A stretch of DNA of 43,222 nucleotides from an uncultured Marmoricola sp. (GCA_937868075.1 CALMLL010000169.1:1-43222); one strand, 5' to 3'; positions 1 through 9,308 are shown, counted from the first letter of the stretch. Notes: a model not told the origin generated them from the sequence alone. Translations and numbers: made by a program.

Positions 1-2198
1 CCGGTCGAGCGCACCCATTCCCGCAGGCCGTCTCCGGCCAGCACGGCCGCGCAGATCAGGCCGGTGTAGCTGACCAGGAGCAGGAATCCGGGCCAGGCCG
101 TCGCCGCGGTCGGCAATCCGGGCAGTCGCAACGGGATGAGGGCGAGCACGGCTGCCCCGAGTGCGCCGAGCAGCGCGGTCACCCACGCGGCCCGGACCCC
201 GCGTTGACGGTCGCCACGAAGGAGAGCCAGGGTGGCCACGATCAGGATCGGGATGGTCAGCGCCCACGACGCGCCTGTGCCACCAGTGGCATGCCCGGCC
301 AGTGCGTCGCGCACGGTGGGGGTGTTCCAGGGCAGATCGGCGCGACCTGCTTCGACCAGCCAGGCACTCCAGGTGCCCCCCACTCCAGCGATCCACGGCA
401 GCAGGAGGGCCGGCACAGCCACCAGCACGGTGAGCAGTGGGGCCACGCGATCACGCCCGCGCAGCAGGGCCGAGCGCGACAGGGCACCCCCCACGAGCAG
501 AGCCAGCACCGCCACGCAGGCCAGGAGGTATGCGACCGGCACGAACGCGGTCAGGAGTGCGCCACCCAGCGACGTACGCCACGCGGCCCGCCACCTGCGG
601 TCGACGTCTTGACCCAGCAGATGCAGCGCACTGGTGGCCACCCAGGGAAGGAGGAAGGCCCCGGCGACGGTGCCCAGACGGCCGTCAGCGACGGCACCCG
701 TCGCCACCGGCAACAACGCGTAGGCGATCGCCCCCCAATAGCTGACCGGGGAAGGCCCGACCAGAGCCCGGAAGAACCTCAGTGCCGACAGGGCCGTCAA
801 CGGGACACTGAACAAGAACAGGGCCGCGGTGACCCACCCCGGGTGATTGCCCAGGACCCATCCAGCCGCGGCCAGCGGAAGAAGGTACGCCGGGGCCGGA
901 GCCGACGTGCCGACCCCCAGGGTGTGCGAGCCGGACCAGTAGCGCTGCCACCACACCGCTGCGGAGTCGGGAGCGGGGAGCAAGGACCCGCCCCACAGAT
1001 GGCCGCCGATGTTGCCCCGCGCGGCCAGCAGAGAGAGCACGGACCCGCCGACCACGAGCCAGAAGAGTCGGTTGCGCACCAGCAAGGACAGCAGCCCGGG
1101 TTGGTCGCGGGTGAGGTCGTCCTCCTCGGCCAGCGGGTCCAGGGTCGAACTGCGGGCAGAGTCGCGACCCAGGTTGAGCAGGGCGCTGAGGAAGTCGCCC
1201 ACGAAGTCGAGGCCATGGCGGTAGGGCAGCCAGGTGGGAGCCAACAGCGCCGCGGTCGCGGCACGCGTTGTCGGAGTCGAAGCCGACCTCACCACCCGGC
1301 GGGCGGCCCGGGCACGGGCGATCCGCCACGGCCGCCCCAGCACGCTGGCCATGGCAGCCAGTTCTGCCCCCGCCTCCCGTGGCGCCCGGACGAGCAGGAA
1401 GCCGAGCGCGCGCACCAGCGACCCGAAGAAGAGTCGCACCATCCGCCACGGGGTGCCCCGTCCCGAGCCGTTGGCCAGCAGGGTGTAGAGCGCGGCCTCG
1501 CGCTGGCGGCGGTGGGGGTGCTCGGCGGACTGACCGCTCCGCTGCCCACGAGTGGCGGCCTCGGCATGGAACACCACCGCCTCCGGAACCACCAGGGTGC
1601 GATGCCCGGCCAGGGCCGCGCGCCACCCGAGGTCGATGTCATTGCCGAACAACGGAAGCGCCGGATCCAGACCCAGGTCGGCCAGCACGTCTCGGCGTAC
1701 CAGCATCCCGGCGGTGTTGACCGCGAGGGCCGTCTCGCTCTGGTCGTGCTGCCCCTGGTCGTACTCGCCTCGTTCCAAACCGGTTTCGCGGCGCCCGGTT
1801 CCGGAGATGGTGACCCCGAGTTCGAGCAGGCGCCGCAGGGAGGGCCATTCGCGGAGTTTGGGTCCCAGGATCGATACGTCCGGATGCGCGGCGGCGGCTT
1901 CGCACAGCCGCGCGAGCGCAGCGGGGTCGGGGTTGGCATCGTCGTGCAGCAGCCATACCCAGTCGGTGGTCACGTCTGGTAGGGCGGCGTGCACCGCTTC
2001 GACGAAAGAGGTCGTGGCCGGGAGTTCGTCGAGGTGCCAGCGGCCATCGGCACGGATCAGATCCGCGCTGGTGTCAGTCGACCCGGTGTCGAGGGCGATC
2101 AACGCGTCGGGACGCCTGGTCTGCGAGGCGACACCGTGGAGGACAGCCGGCAGCCATCGGGCGCCGTTGTGGCTGATCAGAAGGGTGGTCACCTGCAC
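1..2198 (-). CDS. GT2 glycosyltransferase with multi-pass membrane region (partial, 3' end outside window)
   Basis: The frame is open from GTG at 2198 to the left edge, giving at least 732 residues with no stop. Residues 1-215 form a GT2 nucleotide-sugar transferase domain: LLISHNG near the start, the acidic motif LLHDDANP (about 83-90), FGNDIDLGW (184-192) and a histidine at 211. Beyond about residue 370 come many hydrophobic segments, as in large actinobacterial membrane-bound GT2 proteins. This suggests polymer synthesis at the membrane, probably of a cell-wall glycan given the manC, glf and LCP genes nearby; the substrate is unknown. The GTG start is chosen because a stop lies three codons upstream and TAGGGT lies 8 nt before it. 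A second GTG at 2192 is possible. A 592-codon plus-strand reading overlaps this gene but has shadow-like composition. Confidence 0.85.
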   Translation of the reverse strand, partial: MQVTTLLISHNGARWLPAVLHGVASQTRRPDALIALDTGSTDTSADLIRADGRWHLDELPATTSFVEAVHAALPDVTTDWVWLLHDDANPDPAALARLCEAAAAHPDVSILGPKLREWPSLRRLLELGVTISGTGRRETGLERGEYDQGQHDQSETALAVNTAGMLVRRDVLADLGLDPALPLFGNDIDLGWRAALAGHRTLVVPEAVVFHAEAATRGQRSGQSAEHPHRRQREAALYTLLANGSGRGTPWRMVRLFFGSLVRALGFLLVRAPREAGAELAAMASVLGRPWRIARARAARRVVRSASTPTTRAATAALLAPTWLPYRHGLDFVGDFLSALLNLGRDSARSSTLDPLAEEDDLTRDQPGLLSLLVRNRLFWLVVGGSVLSLLAARGNIGGHLWGGSLLPAPDSAAVWWQRYWSGSHTLGVGTSAPAPAYLLPLAAAGWVLGNHPGWVTAALFLFSVPLTALSALRFFRALVGPSPVSYWGAIAYALLPVATGAVADGRLGTVAGAFLLPWVATSALHLLGQDVDRRWRAAWRTSLGGALLTAFVPVAYLLACVAVLALLVGGALSRSALLRGRDRVAPLLTVLVAVPALLLPWIAGVGGTWSAWLVEAGRADLPWNTPTVRDALAGHATGGTGASWALTIPILIVATLALLRGDRQRGVRAAWVTALLGALGAAVLALIPLRLPGLPTAATAWPGFLLLVSYTGLICAAVLAGDGLREWVRST

Positions 2199-2212
2199 GA
2201 TGAATCACCCTA
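2199..2212 (-). promoter_or_regulatory. Leaderless-type -10 element for the GT2 gene
   Basis: TAGGGT (2207-2212, minus strand) sits 8 nt before GTG 2198. TANNNT about 6-8 nt before a start codon is the usual actinobacterial leaderless layout. No -35 was assigned. Confidence 0.45.
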
Positions 2213-2239
2213 ACGACCTGCCGGGTGCTGCTCGAACCG

Positions 2240-2497
2240 CTAGACGGCCCGCTTCTTCAGTTTGCGCCGCTCTCGCTCGGAGAGGCCGCCCCAGATGCCG
2301 AACCGCTCGTCGTTCATCAGTGCGTATTCCAGGCACTCCGAACGTACGTCGCAGGTCAGGCACACTCTCTTGGCCTCACGAGTCGAGCCTCCCTTTTCAG
2401 GGAAGAACGCCTCCGGGTCGGTCTGAGCGCACAAGGCACGCTCCTGCCACCCGTTCTCGTCGTCGGCGTCGGCCTCGAGCAGAAATAGCTCTCGCAC
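2240..2497 (-). CDS. whiB: WhiB family transcriptional regulator (WhiB2/WhiB type)
   Basis: The product is 85 residues, typical of WhiB proteins. Four cysteines (in ALCAQ, VCLTCDV and SECLEY) fit the C-Xn-C-X2-C-X5-C iron-sulfur ligand pattern. They are followed by the diagnostic turn GIWGG and a basic C-terminal tail (ERRKLKKRAV) for DNA or sigma-factor contact. The run DPEAFFPEKG and the location beside cofD match WhiB2/WhmD/WhiB, regulators of septation and sporulation division in actinomycetes; that assignment comes from family knowledge. The start is GTG at 2497, with a weak purine-rich stretch upstream. It is divergent from cofD across 174 bp that must hold both promoters. Confidence 0.93.
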   Translation of the reverse strand: MRELFLLEADADDENGWQERALCAQTDPEAFFPEKGGSTREAKRVCLTCDVRSECLEYALMNDERFGIWGGLSERERRKLKKRAV

Positions 2498-2671
2498 GAT
2501 CTCGCCCCTTCGACCCGAGACCGGCCCTGCTTGTGTGGACCGGTCGCTGTTGACTCATGATTCGCAGTAGCCCGCCCTGCGCCCTGCGCCACGGGGTGGG
2601 AAATACATTGGTGTGATTACATGCCTGTCGCTTCCGGAAGTCAAGTCGCAATTTGTCCGAAAGGAACCGCA

Positions 2672-3697
2672 ATGTCCGGCTCTGAGGCCCTCCCCCGACG
2701 CATCACCGTGCTCTCCGGAGGTGTCGGAGGTGCTCGCTTCCTCATGGGGCTGCGCCACCTCGTCGAGCGCGAGGTTGACTCGGCGGGCGCTGCGACCAGA
2801 CCTGAACCGGTCGAGATCACCGTGATCGCCAACACCGCCGATGACTGGTGGATCCATGGCCTCAAGGTCTGCCCCGACCTCGACACGGTGATGTACACCC
2901 TGGGCGCGGGCATCGACACCGAACGCGGTTGGGGACGCACCGACGAGACCTGGAACTGCAAGAGCGAACTGGCTGCCTACGCCGTCGAGCCGACATGGTT
3001 CGGCCTGGGTGATCGCGACCTGGCCACACACCTGGTGCGCACCCAGATGATCGATGCCGGCTATCGCCTCAGCACGGTCACCGAGGCCCTGTGCCGGCGC
3101 TGGCAGCCCCGGGTCCGGCTGCTGCCGATGTCCGATGACCGGATCGAGACCCACGTGGTGATCACCGACCCCAGCGACGGGGAGCGCCGCGCCGTGCACT
3201 TCCAGGAGTACTGGGTGCGCCACCGAGCCGCAGTCGAAGCACACGGCGTCGCGGTGATCGGACTGGAGGAGAGCACCCCTGCTCCGGGGGTGCTCGAGGC
3301 CATCGAGGGGGCCGACGTGGTGATCGTGCCGCCGTCCAACCCGGTCGTATCCATCGGCACCATCCTCGGCGTACCCGGGATCAGGGCGGCCCTGGCATCG
3401 ACCACGGCCCGCGTGGTGGGAGTCTCCGGGATCATCGGCGGCGACCACGTGCATGGCATGGCGCGACAGTTGCTCCAACTCCAAGGTGTCGAGGTCAGCG
3501 CCGCCGGCGTCGCCCAGCACTACGGCGCCCGCCCTGACGGCTTGCTGGATGCTTGGCTGATCGACTCCGCCGATGCGGATCTGGTTCCTCGAATCTCGGC
3601 GACGGGCATCGCGTGTGAGGCCCGGCCACTCCTGATGACCGATGTCGAGGCCACCGCCGACATTGCCGCCGCGGCGCTGGCGATGGTGTCCCAGTGA
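2672..3697 (+). CDS. cofD: 2-phospho-L-lactate / phosphoenolpyruvate transferase of coenzyme F420 synthesis (CofD/FbiA)
   Basis: CofD moves the phospho-lactyl (in actinobacteria, phosphoenolpyruvyl) group from a GDP- or GPP-linked donor onto the deazaflavin Fo, giving (dehydro)F420-0. The 341-residue product starts with the nucleotide-binding turn SGGVGGARF and has the family runs VIANTADDWW, GWGRTDETW, GLGDRDLATH and PPSNPVVSIGTIL. ATG 2672 is chosen over the upstream ATG at 2621 because AAAGGAA lies just before it and homology begins there. The stop overlaps the cofE start by 4 nt (GTGA), indicating translational coupling. The cytoplasmic pathway partner CofC is not in the window. Confidence 0.95.
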   Translation: MSGSEALPRRITVLSGGVGGARFLMGLRHLVEREVDSAGAATRPEPVEITVIANTADDWWIHGLKVCPDLDTVMYTLGAGIDTERGWGRTDETWNCKSELAAYAVEPTWFGLGDRDLATHLVRTQMIDAGYRLSTVTEALCRRWQPRVRLLPMSDDRIETHVVITDPSDGERRAVHFQEYWVRHRAAVEAHGVAVIGLEESTPAPGVLEAIEGADVVIVPPSNPVVSIGTILGVPGIRAALASTTARVVGVSGIIGGDHVHGMARQLLQLQGVEVSAAGVAQHYGARPDGLLDAWLIDSADADLVPRISATGIACEARPLLMTDVEATADIAAAALAMVSQ

Positions 3698-4620
3698 CCT
3701 CGGCCGCCATCACCGTGACCGCCCCCTCGGACATCCCCGAGGTGACCGAGTCCACCGACCTGACCGATCTCATCGCCGGTCATCTCGATCTCCGCGACGG
3801 CGACATCGTGGTCGTGACCAGCAAAGTGGTGAGCAAGGCCGAGGGGCGCGTCGTCACCGGCGATCGCGACGCCCTGATCGCCGCCGAGACGGTCGAGGTG
3901 ATCGCCCGTCGCGACAACACGCTGATCACCCGATCGGCCTCGGGTCTGGTGCAAGCCGCGGCAGGTGTCGATGGCTCCAACGTTCCTGCCGGCACCGTGG
4001 TGCTCCTCCCCCAGGATCCCGACGAGTCCGCGCGACGCCTGCGCACCGGGCTGGCCGCCCGCGCCAACGTGGCCGTGATCGTCACCGACACCGCGGGCCG
4101 AGCCTGGCGGGTCGGTCAGACCGATATCGCGATCGGCGCGGCCGGGATCCAGGTGCTCGACTCGTACGCCGGCCGCACCGATGCCTTCGGCAACACCCTG
4201 GCAGTGACCGCGCCAGCCGTCGCCGACGAACTGGCCGGCGCTGCAGAGTTGGTGAAGACGAAACTGTCGAGGCGGCCGGTGGCACTCGTACGCGGGCTCG
4301 GGGAGCGGGTGCTGCCACCGGGTCAGCACGGTCCGGGAGCGATCGCGCTGGTGCGGCCCCGCCGCGAGGACATGTTCGCGTTGGGGGCAAGGGAAGCGGT
4401 GCTGGCCGCCGTGCGAGGCGACAACCTCGACTCGTTCGGGGCACCTGTCAGCGCCGAGGAACTCATCGCCCAGCTGACCGCGCTGGGGGCAACCGTGATC
4501 GCCTCAGGCGCCGATGTCGAGGTCGTGAACGGCGCCGAGACTCACCGCATCGCCGCCCACGCGCTGGGGTGGAGGTCGGCCACCGTCACTGACGGCCGCC
4601 TGCGACTCACTGCGCGGTAG
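3694..4620 (+). CDS. cofE: Coenzyme F420-0:L-glutamate ligase, single-domain (CofE / N-terminal half of FbiB)
   Basis: This enzyme adds L-glutamate residues to F420-0 using GTP. The 308-residue protein carries the ligase core: GDIVVVTSKVVSKAEGR (about 35-51), TDTAGRAWRVGQTDIAIG (about 131-148), the SYAGRTDAFGN region, and PVALVRGLG. GTG 3694 overlaps the cofD stop, so the two are co-translated. Mycobacterial FbiB is about 450 residues because it ends in an FMN-binding nitroreductase domain that reduces dehydro-F420. Here only about 60 residues follow the ligase core, and I see no nitroreductase motif. The gene converges with manC, leaving only 13 nt between them. Confidence 0.93.
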   Translation: MTSAAITVTAPSDIPEVTESTDLTDLIAGHLDLRDGDIVVVTSKVVSKAEGRVVTGDRDALIAAETVEVIARRDNTLITRSASGLVQAAAGVDGSNVPAGTVVLLPQDPDESARRLRTGLAARANVAVIVTDTAGRAWRVGQTDIAIGAAGIQVLDSYAGRTDAFGNTLAVTAPAVADELAGAAELVKTKLSRRPVALVRGLGERVLPPGQHGPGAIALVRPRREDMFALGAREAVLAAVRGDNLDSFGAPVSAEELIAQLTALGATVIASGADVEVVNGAETHRIAAHALGWRSATVTDGRLRLTAR

Positions 4621-4633
4621 CCCGCCGCAACCC

Positions 4634-5704
4634 TCACAAGACCTCGGTGAGGCCCTCTGCCCGCAACCGGTCAACGACCGCTTTGACCTGTTGGGCATGA
4701 TCGCCCGTGGTGACCAGGAGGGCGTCGGGAGTGTCGACCACGACGACGTCATGCAGTCCGAGCACGGCGATCACCCGATCGGTGCCGTGGACCACGAGCC
4801 CGGAGCCGTCCTCGACCACGACTCCCTTGTCGCTGCCCAGCACCGCCACGCCATCGCGACGGGGAAGCAGACCGCCGAGGAAGTCGAAGTCGCCGATGTC
4901 CTCCCAGTCGAACCGCGCCGGCACCATCGCTACCCGCCCCGCCGCCGCGGCCGGTTCGGCCACGGCGTGGTCGATGGCGATGCGCTCCATGTCCTCCCAG
5001 AGTTCGAAGAGCCGGTCCGGCTCGGCAGCCAAAGCCCGAGCCTGGGCGGCCAGTTCCGGGTGGTTCTCGGCCAACAGATCCAGCAGCACCGAGGCCCGAC
5101 AGACGAACATGCCTGCGTTCCAGGAGTGATCTCCGGAGGCGACGTAGGAGGCGGCGCGGGCCGCATCAGGTTTCTCCACGAAGGCAGTGACCGCGCGAGC
5201 AGTCTCGAACCCCGGGAGCGGGTCCCCGGCTTCGATGTAACCGAAGCCGGTCGCCGGTCCGGTGGGAGTGATCCCGATCGTGACCACGAGGCCGGTCTCG
5301 GCGACCTCGACGGCCTCGGTGATACACGCTGAGAAACCGTCGACGTCACCGATCACGTGGTCGGCGGCGAAGGATCCCACGATCCCGTCTGGGGCGATCC
5401 TCTCCACGGTGGCCGCAGCCCACGCGATGGCCGCCATCGAGTCACGCGGGGTCGGCTCGGCCAGGATGCGAGCCACCTCGGGCAGTTGCCGGCGTACGGC
5501 GGGGGCATGGGCGGCACCGGTGACCACGATCAACTGCTCTCCCACCAAGGGAGAGAGTCGGTCGGCCGTGGCCTGCAGGAGCGAACGCCCCGAGCCGGTC
5601 AGATCCTGGAGGAACTTCGGCGACCCGGCGCGCGACAACGGCCACAGCCTCGTGCCGGCACCGCCGGCAGGGACGATCCCCCACAGCCGGCTCAACGTAG
5701 TCAT
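4634..5704 (-). CDS. manC: Mannose-1-phosphate guanylyltransferase
   Basis: The enzyme makes GDP-mannose from mannose-1-phosphate and GTP, for mannosylated lipids, proteins and polysaccharides. The 356-residue product has the nucleotidyltransferase signature PAGGAGTRLWPLSR at residues 12-25, followed by SPKFL. It also has FVEKPD, WNAGMFV and the WEDIGDFD segment typical of the single-domain form; the isomerase domain of bifunctional enzymes is absent. ATG 5704 is preceded by GGGAGG at 8 nt. The order whiB-cofD-cofE-manC recalls the mycobacterial whiB2-fbiA-fbiB-manB region. It may feed the envelope genes in this window, although the glf operon itself uses UDP-galactose. Confidence 0.93.
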   Translation of the reverse strand: MTTLSRLWGIVPAGGAGTRLWPLSRAGSPKFLQDLTGSGRSLLQATADRLSPLVGEQLIVVTGAAHAPAVRRQLPEVARILAEPTPRDSMAAIAWAAATVERIAPDGIVGSFAADHVIGDVDGFSACITEAVEVAETGLVVTIGITPTGPATGFGYIEAGDPLPGFETARAVTAFVEKPDAARAASYVASGDHSWNAGMFVCRASVLLDLLAENHPELAAQARALAAEPDRLFELWEDMERIAIDHAVAEPAAAAGRVAMVPARFDWEDIGDFDFLGGLLPRRDGVAVLGSDKGVVVEDGSGLVVHGTDRVIAVLGLHDVVVVDTPDALLVTTGDHAQQVKAVVDRLRAEGLTEVL

Positions 5705-5784
5705 GGGCGCATCCTCCCAGAGTCCGTTGCCGCTCCCTGCCCTCCCTGCCCGGTTCGCCGCGCTGTTCAGGGGAGGTGCACGAC

Positions 5785-5796
5785 TACCGTGCCTGC
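5785..5796 (+). promoter_or_regulatory. Leaderless -10 element deciding the start at 5797
   Basis: TACCGT (5785-5790) is followed by 6 nt and then GTG 5797. The upstream GTG at 5776 directly abuts its only purine-rich stretch, leaving no spacer, so the downstream start is preferred. Confidence 0.45.
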
Positions 5797-6444
5797 GTGG
5801 CCACCTTCGAGAGCATGCTGAACGCCCGACTGCGAGGCGACGCCGGGCAGCCGTTCGTCACCTTCTACGACGACGACACCGGCGAACGCACCGAACTGTC
5901 GTTCACCTCGTGGGCCAACTGGGTGGCCAAGACCGCCGGAGTGCTCACCGAAGACCTCGATCTCGTCCCCGGGGACACAGTGGGCATCGACTTGCCGCCG
6001 CACTGGCTCGGCACGGTGTTCTGCGGCGCCGCCTGGCTGGCCGGGGTGCAGGTCCTCACCGGTGCGGGCGCGACGGCGCGAGTCGGGACGACCGCCGGCG
6101 ATCTGGTGTGCTCGCTACACCCGTTCGCGCTGGCGTTCCCGCCCGGGGCCGCCCCCGCCGGCGGTCAGGACTTCGGTCACCTGTGGCCCAACCAGCCCGA
6201 TGTCTTCCTCGGCGAACGACCCCTGCCTGGTGTGCCGGTCTTCGACGGGCTCGGCATCGACGACCTCACCGCAGTGGGCAGCTCTGATCGCGTGCTCACC
6301 GAGATCGACCCGACGTCGCATCAGGGTGTCCGGCTACTGCTGGACCTGCTGGCCGGCACCGGATCGATGGTGCTGGTGGCCAACGCCGCTCCAGGGTCGG
6401 CCGAGGCTCGACGTACGACGGAGCGGGTCACCGCCACGCGCTAG
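5797..6444 (+). CDS. TIGR03089 family protein (uncharacterised, adenylate-forming-enzyme-like)
   Basis: This 215-residue protein of unknown function resembles the N-terminal part of AMP-dependent ligases. Near the start it has VTFYDDDTGERTELSF and SWANWVAKTA, then PPHWLGTVFCGAAWLAG. The nucleotide-binding and C-terminal lid motifs of true acyl-CoA ligases are absent, so catalysis by that mechanism is unlikely. I place it in the short actinobacterial TIGR03089 family from recall of sequence pattern. The GTG 5797 start fits both a leaderless promoter and where similarity starts; GTG 5776 is the alternative. It is divergent from manC (92 bp). Its TAG stop shares a 4-bp CTAG with the stop of the facing amidase gene. 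Confidence 0.75.
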   Translation: MATFESMLNARLRGDAGQPFVTFYDDDTGERTELSFTSWANWVAKTAGVLTEDLDLVPGDTVGIDLPPHWLGTVFCGAAWLAGVQVLTGAGATARVGTTAGDLVCSLHPFALAFPPGAAPAGGQDFGHLWPNQPDVFLGERPLPGVPVFDGLGIDDLTAVGSSDRVLTEIDPTSHQGVRLLLDLLAGTGSMVLVANAAPGSAEARRTTERVTATR

Positions 6445-9221
6445 CCCAGGACGTCGTACCCGCCGAAGCCGGTCGCGATCAGGCGACGCTGCCCCAGATC
6501 ACCGGCAGCCGAACCCGGGATCAGCCAGAGCTTGCCCGTCGACTTCTCCACCGCGACCACGTCGGCCTGCTGGTCCCCGTCCACATCGCCGAGACCGACG
6601 ACCAGTGTGTAGGTCCCGCTTGCCCGAAGTTGCGTCACCGCTGACTCGTTGACCACGGGCAGGAACGTCGTGGCTGCGGTGATGGCGGCCGAGGACTGGG
6701 ACGCCGCCCACAACCCGCTGCCGATCTGGTTGTAGGTGCGCAGCTTGGCCGGCGCGGTCAGGGTCTGCTTGACCCCGGTCTTGCCGTTGCCGAGGTAGAG
6801 CTTGGTCGTCGCGCCGAAGCGTGCGGCCAGGTCGGGGTTGCCGTCACCGTTGATATCACCGACGGCAGCCAGCCGGCTGACCTTGGCGAAGCCCCAAGCC
6901 ATCGCCTTGGCTGGGGCGAACCCGCCCTTGCCGTTGCCCAGACGCAGCATCAAGGTGTTGCCGCCGATGCCGCGGCTGACGATGTCGGTTCGACCGTCAC
7001 GGTTCCAGTCCCCGACGCTGAGCAACGCAGCGGTGTTGGTCAGGCGCAGCCCGGTGTCGACGGTGGCACCGAGATTGGTCTTGCCGTTGGACTTCACGGT
7101 CACCACCGAGCCGTCGGCACGTCGCCCGATGACCTGGACGCTGGCACCGCTGGTCGCGGCGCTCAGTCCGGTCAGGGGCGCGAGGTCGGCGAAGGGTCCC
7201 AGGGCCGCACCGAACCCGAGGCGGCCGTTGCCGGGCAGCACGTAGACCCGTTTGGCGTCGCGAGCAAGGAGGTCGGCCTTGCCGTCAGAGGTGTAATCAC
7301 CGCCCCCGACCATCTGGCTGTACGCCGACAGGGCACTCGGCAAGCCCACCCGAGCCGCCACTGAGGTGCGGCGTCCGGGGAAGGCCCACCAACGCCCGTC
7401 CTTGGCCCGAGCCACGAGATCGCGGCGACCATCGCCGTTGAGGTCTCCGGCACCCACGATCGAGGTGTAACCGGACCACGTGCTCACCAGTCGAACCGGC
7501 GCCGCGAACCCGGCGGCACCGCGGCCGGGGACCAGCCAGAGAGACCGAGACGTGGTCGTGGTGGCCACCATGTCGGGAAGGCCGTCACCGGTGAAGTCAC
7601 CGACCGGGGCAAGCATCGAGAACCCGCGCAGGGTCAAGGCCGTCTTGGACAGCAGGTAGCCGGTCGGGCTGCCGGAGAGCACCCGGGCGGTGCCGGTGGA
7701 TCGGCGATAGGCCAGTGCATCCACACGGCCGTCCTTGTTGAGGTCGCCCATGGCCAACACCTGGTCACCGGCGGCGACACCAGCGGTGGCCGGGACCGAC
7801 GGCTCGAAGCCGACCTGACCACCGGTGGGCCGAAGAAGGACCCGTCCGGTCGCCTTCTCGTGCACCACGAGGTCGGGCCAAGCACTGCCGATGAGGCTGA
7901 GCCGCTTGGGCAACTGGCTCTCCGGCACCGGGGTGATCGGGGTGGAAGTCGGGGTCGGCGTGGGGGTCGGGCTTGGCTTCTGGCCGCGCTGGATGGCGGC
8001 TGCCTTGGCTCGGATGTCGGGGATGCGTGCATAGAGATAGCGCCCGGGGCAGGCCGTCGAACCGGTGTCGCGGTGGCCGTTGATCGCGTTGAGGTAGCGG
8101 TCCTTGACCCAGATGTGCATCGCGTCGGCCGGAATGTTGTACATCGACAGCTTCCAGGCGAACAACGCGGCGTAGGCGTTGATGATCGCCTCAGGCGGCT
8201 CAGCGATGTCGTAGTTCCCGATGGCTGACATCGCGAAGGCGACCTCGTTGTAGCCCAGGGTGTGGGCCCCGGTCACTGGTTTGTCGATGCCGCCGTAGCG
8301 GCCCTCCCAGATCTGGCCGAAGCGGTCGACCAGGAAGTTGTAGCCGATGTCGCTCCATCCGCGGGAGCGCACGTGGTAGGCGTAGATGCTGCGCAGCAGC
8401 GCGGGCACCTGTTCGCGGGTGTAGTCGTTGGCGTTGACCGTGTGGTGGACGAAGGCCGCCTCGATTGTGCCGTAGCGCGGCGACCCGTCGCGAAGCGACT
8501 CATCGGCACCCCACTGTGCCCGCGTCATGATGTTCGGCTTGGGAGCGATCGGCATCGATGCGGCGGCGGCGTAGGCGCGCAGGGCGACGCCCTGCTGAGG
8601 CTGTCTCGGCACGTGAAGACTGGCGGCGGCGACCTTGGTGACGTGGCCGGTCCCCGGGTTGACCAACGCGAAACGTAGGCCGCGGGGCGCCCGTCCGGAC
8701 TCGGTGTAGACGCGCAACTGCACGCGCTGGACCACCCCGACCACGGTCGGCTCGGTGCCCGGTCGTGCGGCGGCGGTGGCGACGTCGGGAGCATGATCGT
8801 TGTGGTACTCCAACGACTCCCAGCCCGACCAGCGGCCTGCCTGGCGCGAGCGCACCTGGAGGGAGATCGCAGTTTCGGCGATGGTCCTGCCCGGAGCCCA
8901 GGTCGCGCCCACGGTCACGAGCCCGGAGACCCGCTGCGGCACGGTTTGAGCCGCCAGGAGTCGGCCGGCGGTGTCTCGAGACCGCAGATGCCGAGTTCCG
9001 GCAACTCCCTTGACCAGCACATTGCGGACCGTGGGAGTCACCGGTGCGGACTCGACGTACGCCTTCCCCGTGCGTACGGCGGTCCGCAGATCGCCCGGCG
9101 ACACATGCGGCACGATCTCCAAGGTCATCACACCGGCGGCGGCCACAGCGGTCGACAACACCAACGCCGTAGCCAGCAGTTGCTGGCAGAACGTGACGTA
9201 TCGAGCCTTCAACAAACTCAT
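6441..9221 (-). CDS. Secreted PGRP-type N-acetylmuramoyl-L-alanine amidase with FG-GAP/VCBS repeats
   Basis: The 926-residue product probably cleaves the amide bond between muramic acid and the stem peptide outside the cell. A Sec-type signal peptide covers about 1-30, followed by a region of unknown fold to about 220. A peptidoglycan-recognition/amidase domain spans about 230-405, with zinc ligands visible as His259 or His260 (FVHHTV), His383 (NGHRDTG) and Cys391 (ACPG). A Thr-Pro linker (about 416-434) leads to some seven FG-GAP/VCBS blades with calcium-loop motifs such as GDLNKDGRVD, GDLNGDGRRD and GDINGDGNPD, probably a beta-propeller for wall or glycan binding. No lipobox or sortase motif is seen. 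The upstream region is unusually AT-rich and holds two palindromes and phased TCACA repeats. It converges with the TIGR03089 gene with overlapping stops. Confidence 0.93.
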   Translation of the reverse strand: MSLLKARYVTFCQQLLATALVLSTAVAAAGVMTLEIVPHVSPGDLRTAVRTGKAYVESAPVTPTVRNVLVKGVAGTRHLRSRDTAGRLLAAQTVPQRVSGLVTVGATWAPGRTIAETAISLQVRSRQAGRWSGWESLEYHNDHAPDVATAAARPGTEPTVVGVVQRVQLRVYTESGRAPRGLRFALVNPGTGHVTKVAAASLHVPRQPQQGVALRAYAAAASMPIAPKPNIMTRAQWGADESLRDGSPRYGTIEAAFVHHTVNANDYTREQVPALLRSIYAYHVRSRGWSDIGYNFLVDRFGQIWEGRYGGIDKPVTGAHTLGYNEVAFAMSAIGNYDIAEPPEAIINAYAALFAWKLSMYNIPADAMHIWVKDRYLNAINGHRDTGSTACPGRYLYARIPDIRAKAAAIQRGQKPSPTPTPTPTSTPITPVPESQLPKRLSLIGSAWPDLVVHEKATGRVLLRPTGGQVGFEPSVPATAGVAAGDQVLAMGDLNKDGRVDALAYRRSTGTARVLSGSPTGYLLSKTALTLRGFSMLAPVGDFTGDGLPDMVATTTTSRSLWLVPGRGAAGFAAPVRLVSTWSGYTSIVGAGDLNGDGRRDLVARAKDGRWWAFPGRRTSVAARVGLPSALSAYSQMVGGGDYTSDGKADLLARDAKRVYVLPGNGRLGFGAALGPFADLAPLTGLSAATSGASVQVIGRRADGSVVTVKSNGKTNLGATVDTGLRLTNTAALLSVGDWNRDGRTDIVSRGIGGNTLMLRLGNGKGGFAPAKAMAWGFAKVSRLAAVGDINGDGNPDLAARFGATTKLYLGNGKTGVKQTLTAPAKLRTYNQIGSGLWAASQSSAAITAATTFLPVVNESAVTQLRASGTYTLVVGLGDVDGDQQADVVAVEKSTGKLWLIPGSAAGDLGQRRLIATGFGGYDVLG

Positions 9222-9251
9222 GTGGTGCGCGCTCCCGTTGTGCCTCGTTAA

Positions 9252-9274
9252 TCACACGAGTCACAAGTTTCACA
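9252..9274. promoter_or_regulatory. Three TCACA repeats at exact 9-bp phase (possible MtrA-type site)
   Basis: TCACA begins at 9252, 9261 and 9270, so three copies lie on one helical face in the leader of the amidase gene. Direct repeats of a 9-bp GTCACA-type unit are reported for the response regulator MtrA, which controls wall hydrolases. The link here is inference. Confidence 0.35.
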
Positions 9275-9308
9275 CCAACAACATGGGTATTGACAAGCCT
9301 TTGCAATT

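Noticed and set aside
204..1982. 592-codon plus-strand open frame
   Set aside because: Composition is Gln/His/Arg/Pro-rich without domains, and it is antisense to a frame with clear GT2 and membrane features.
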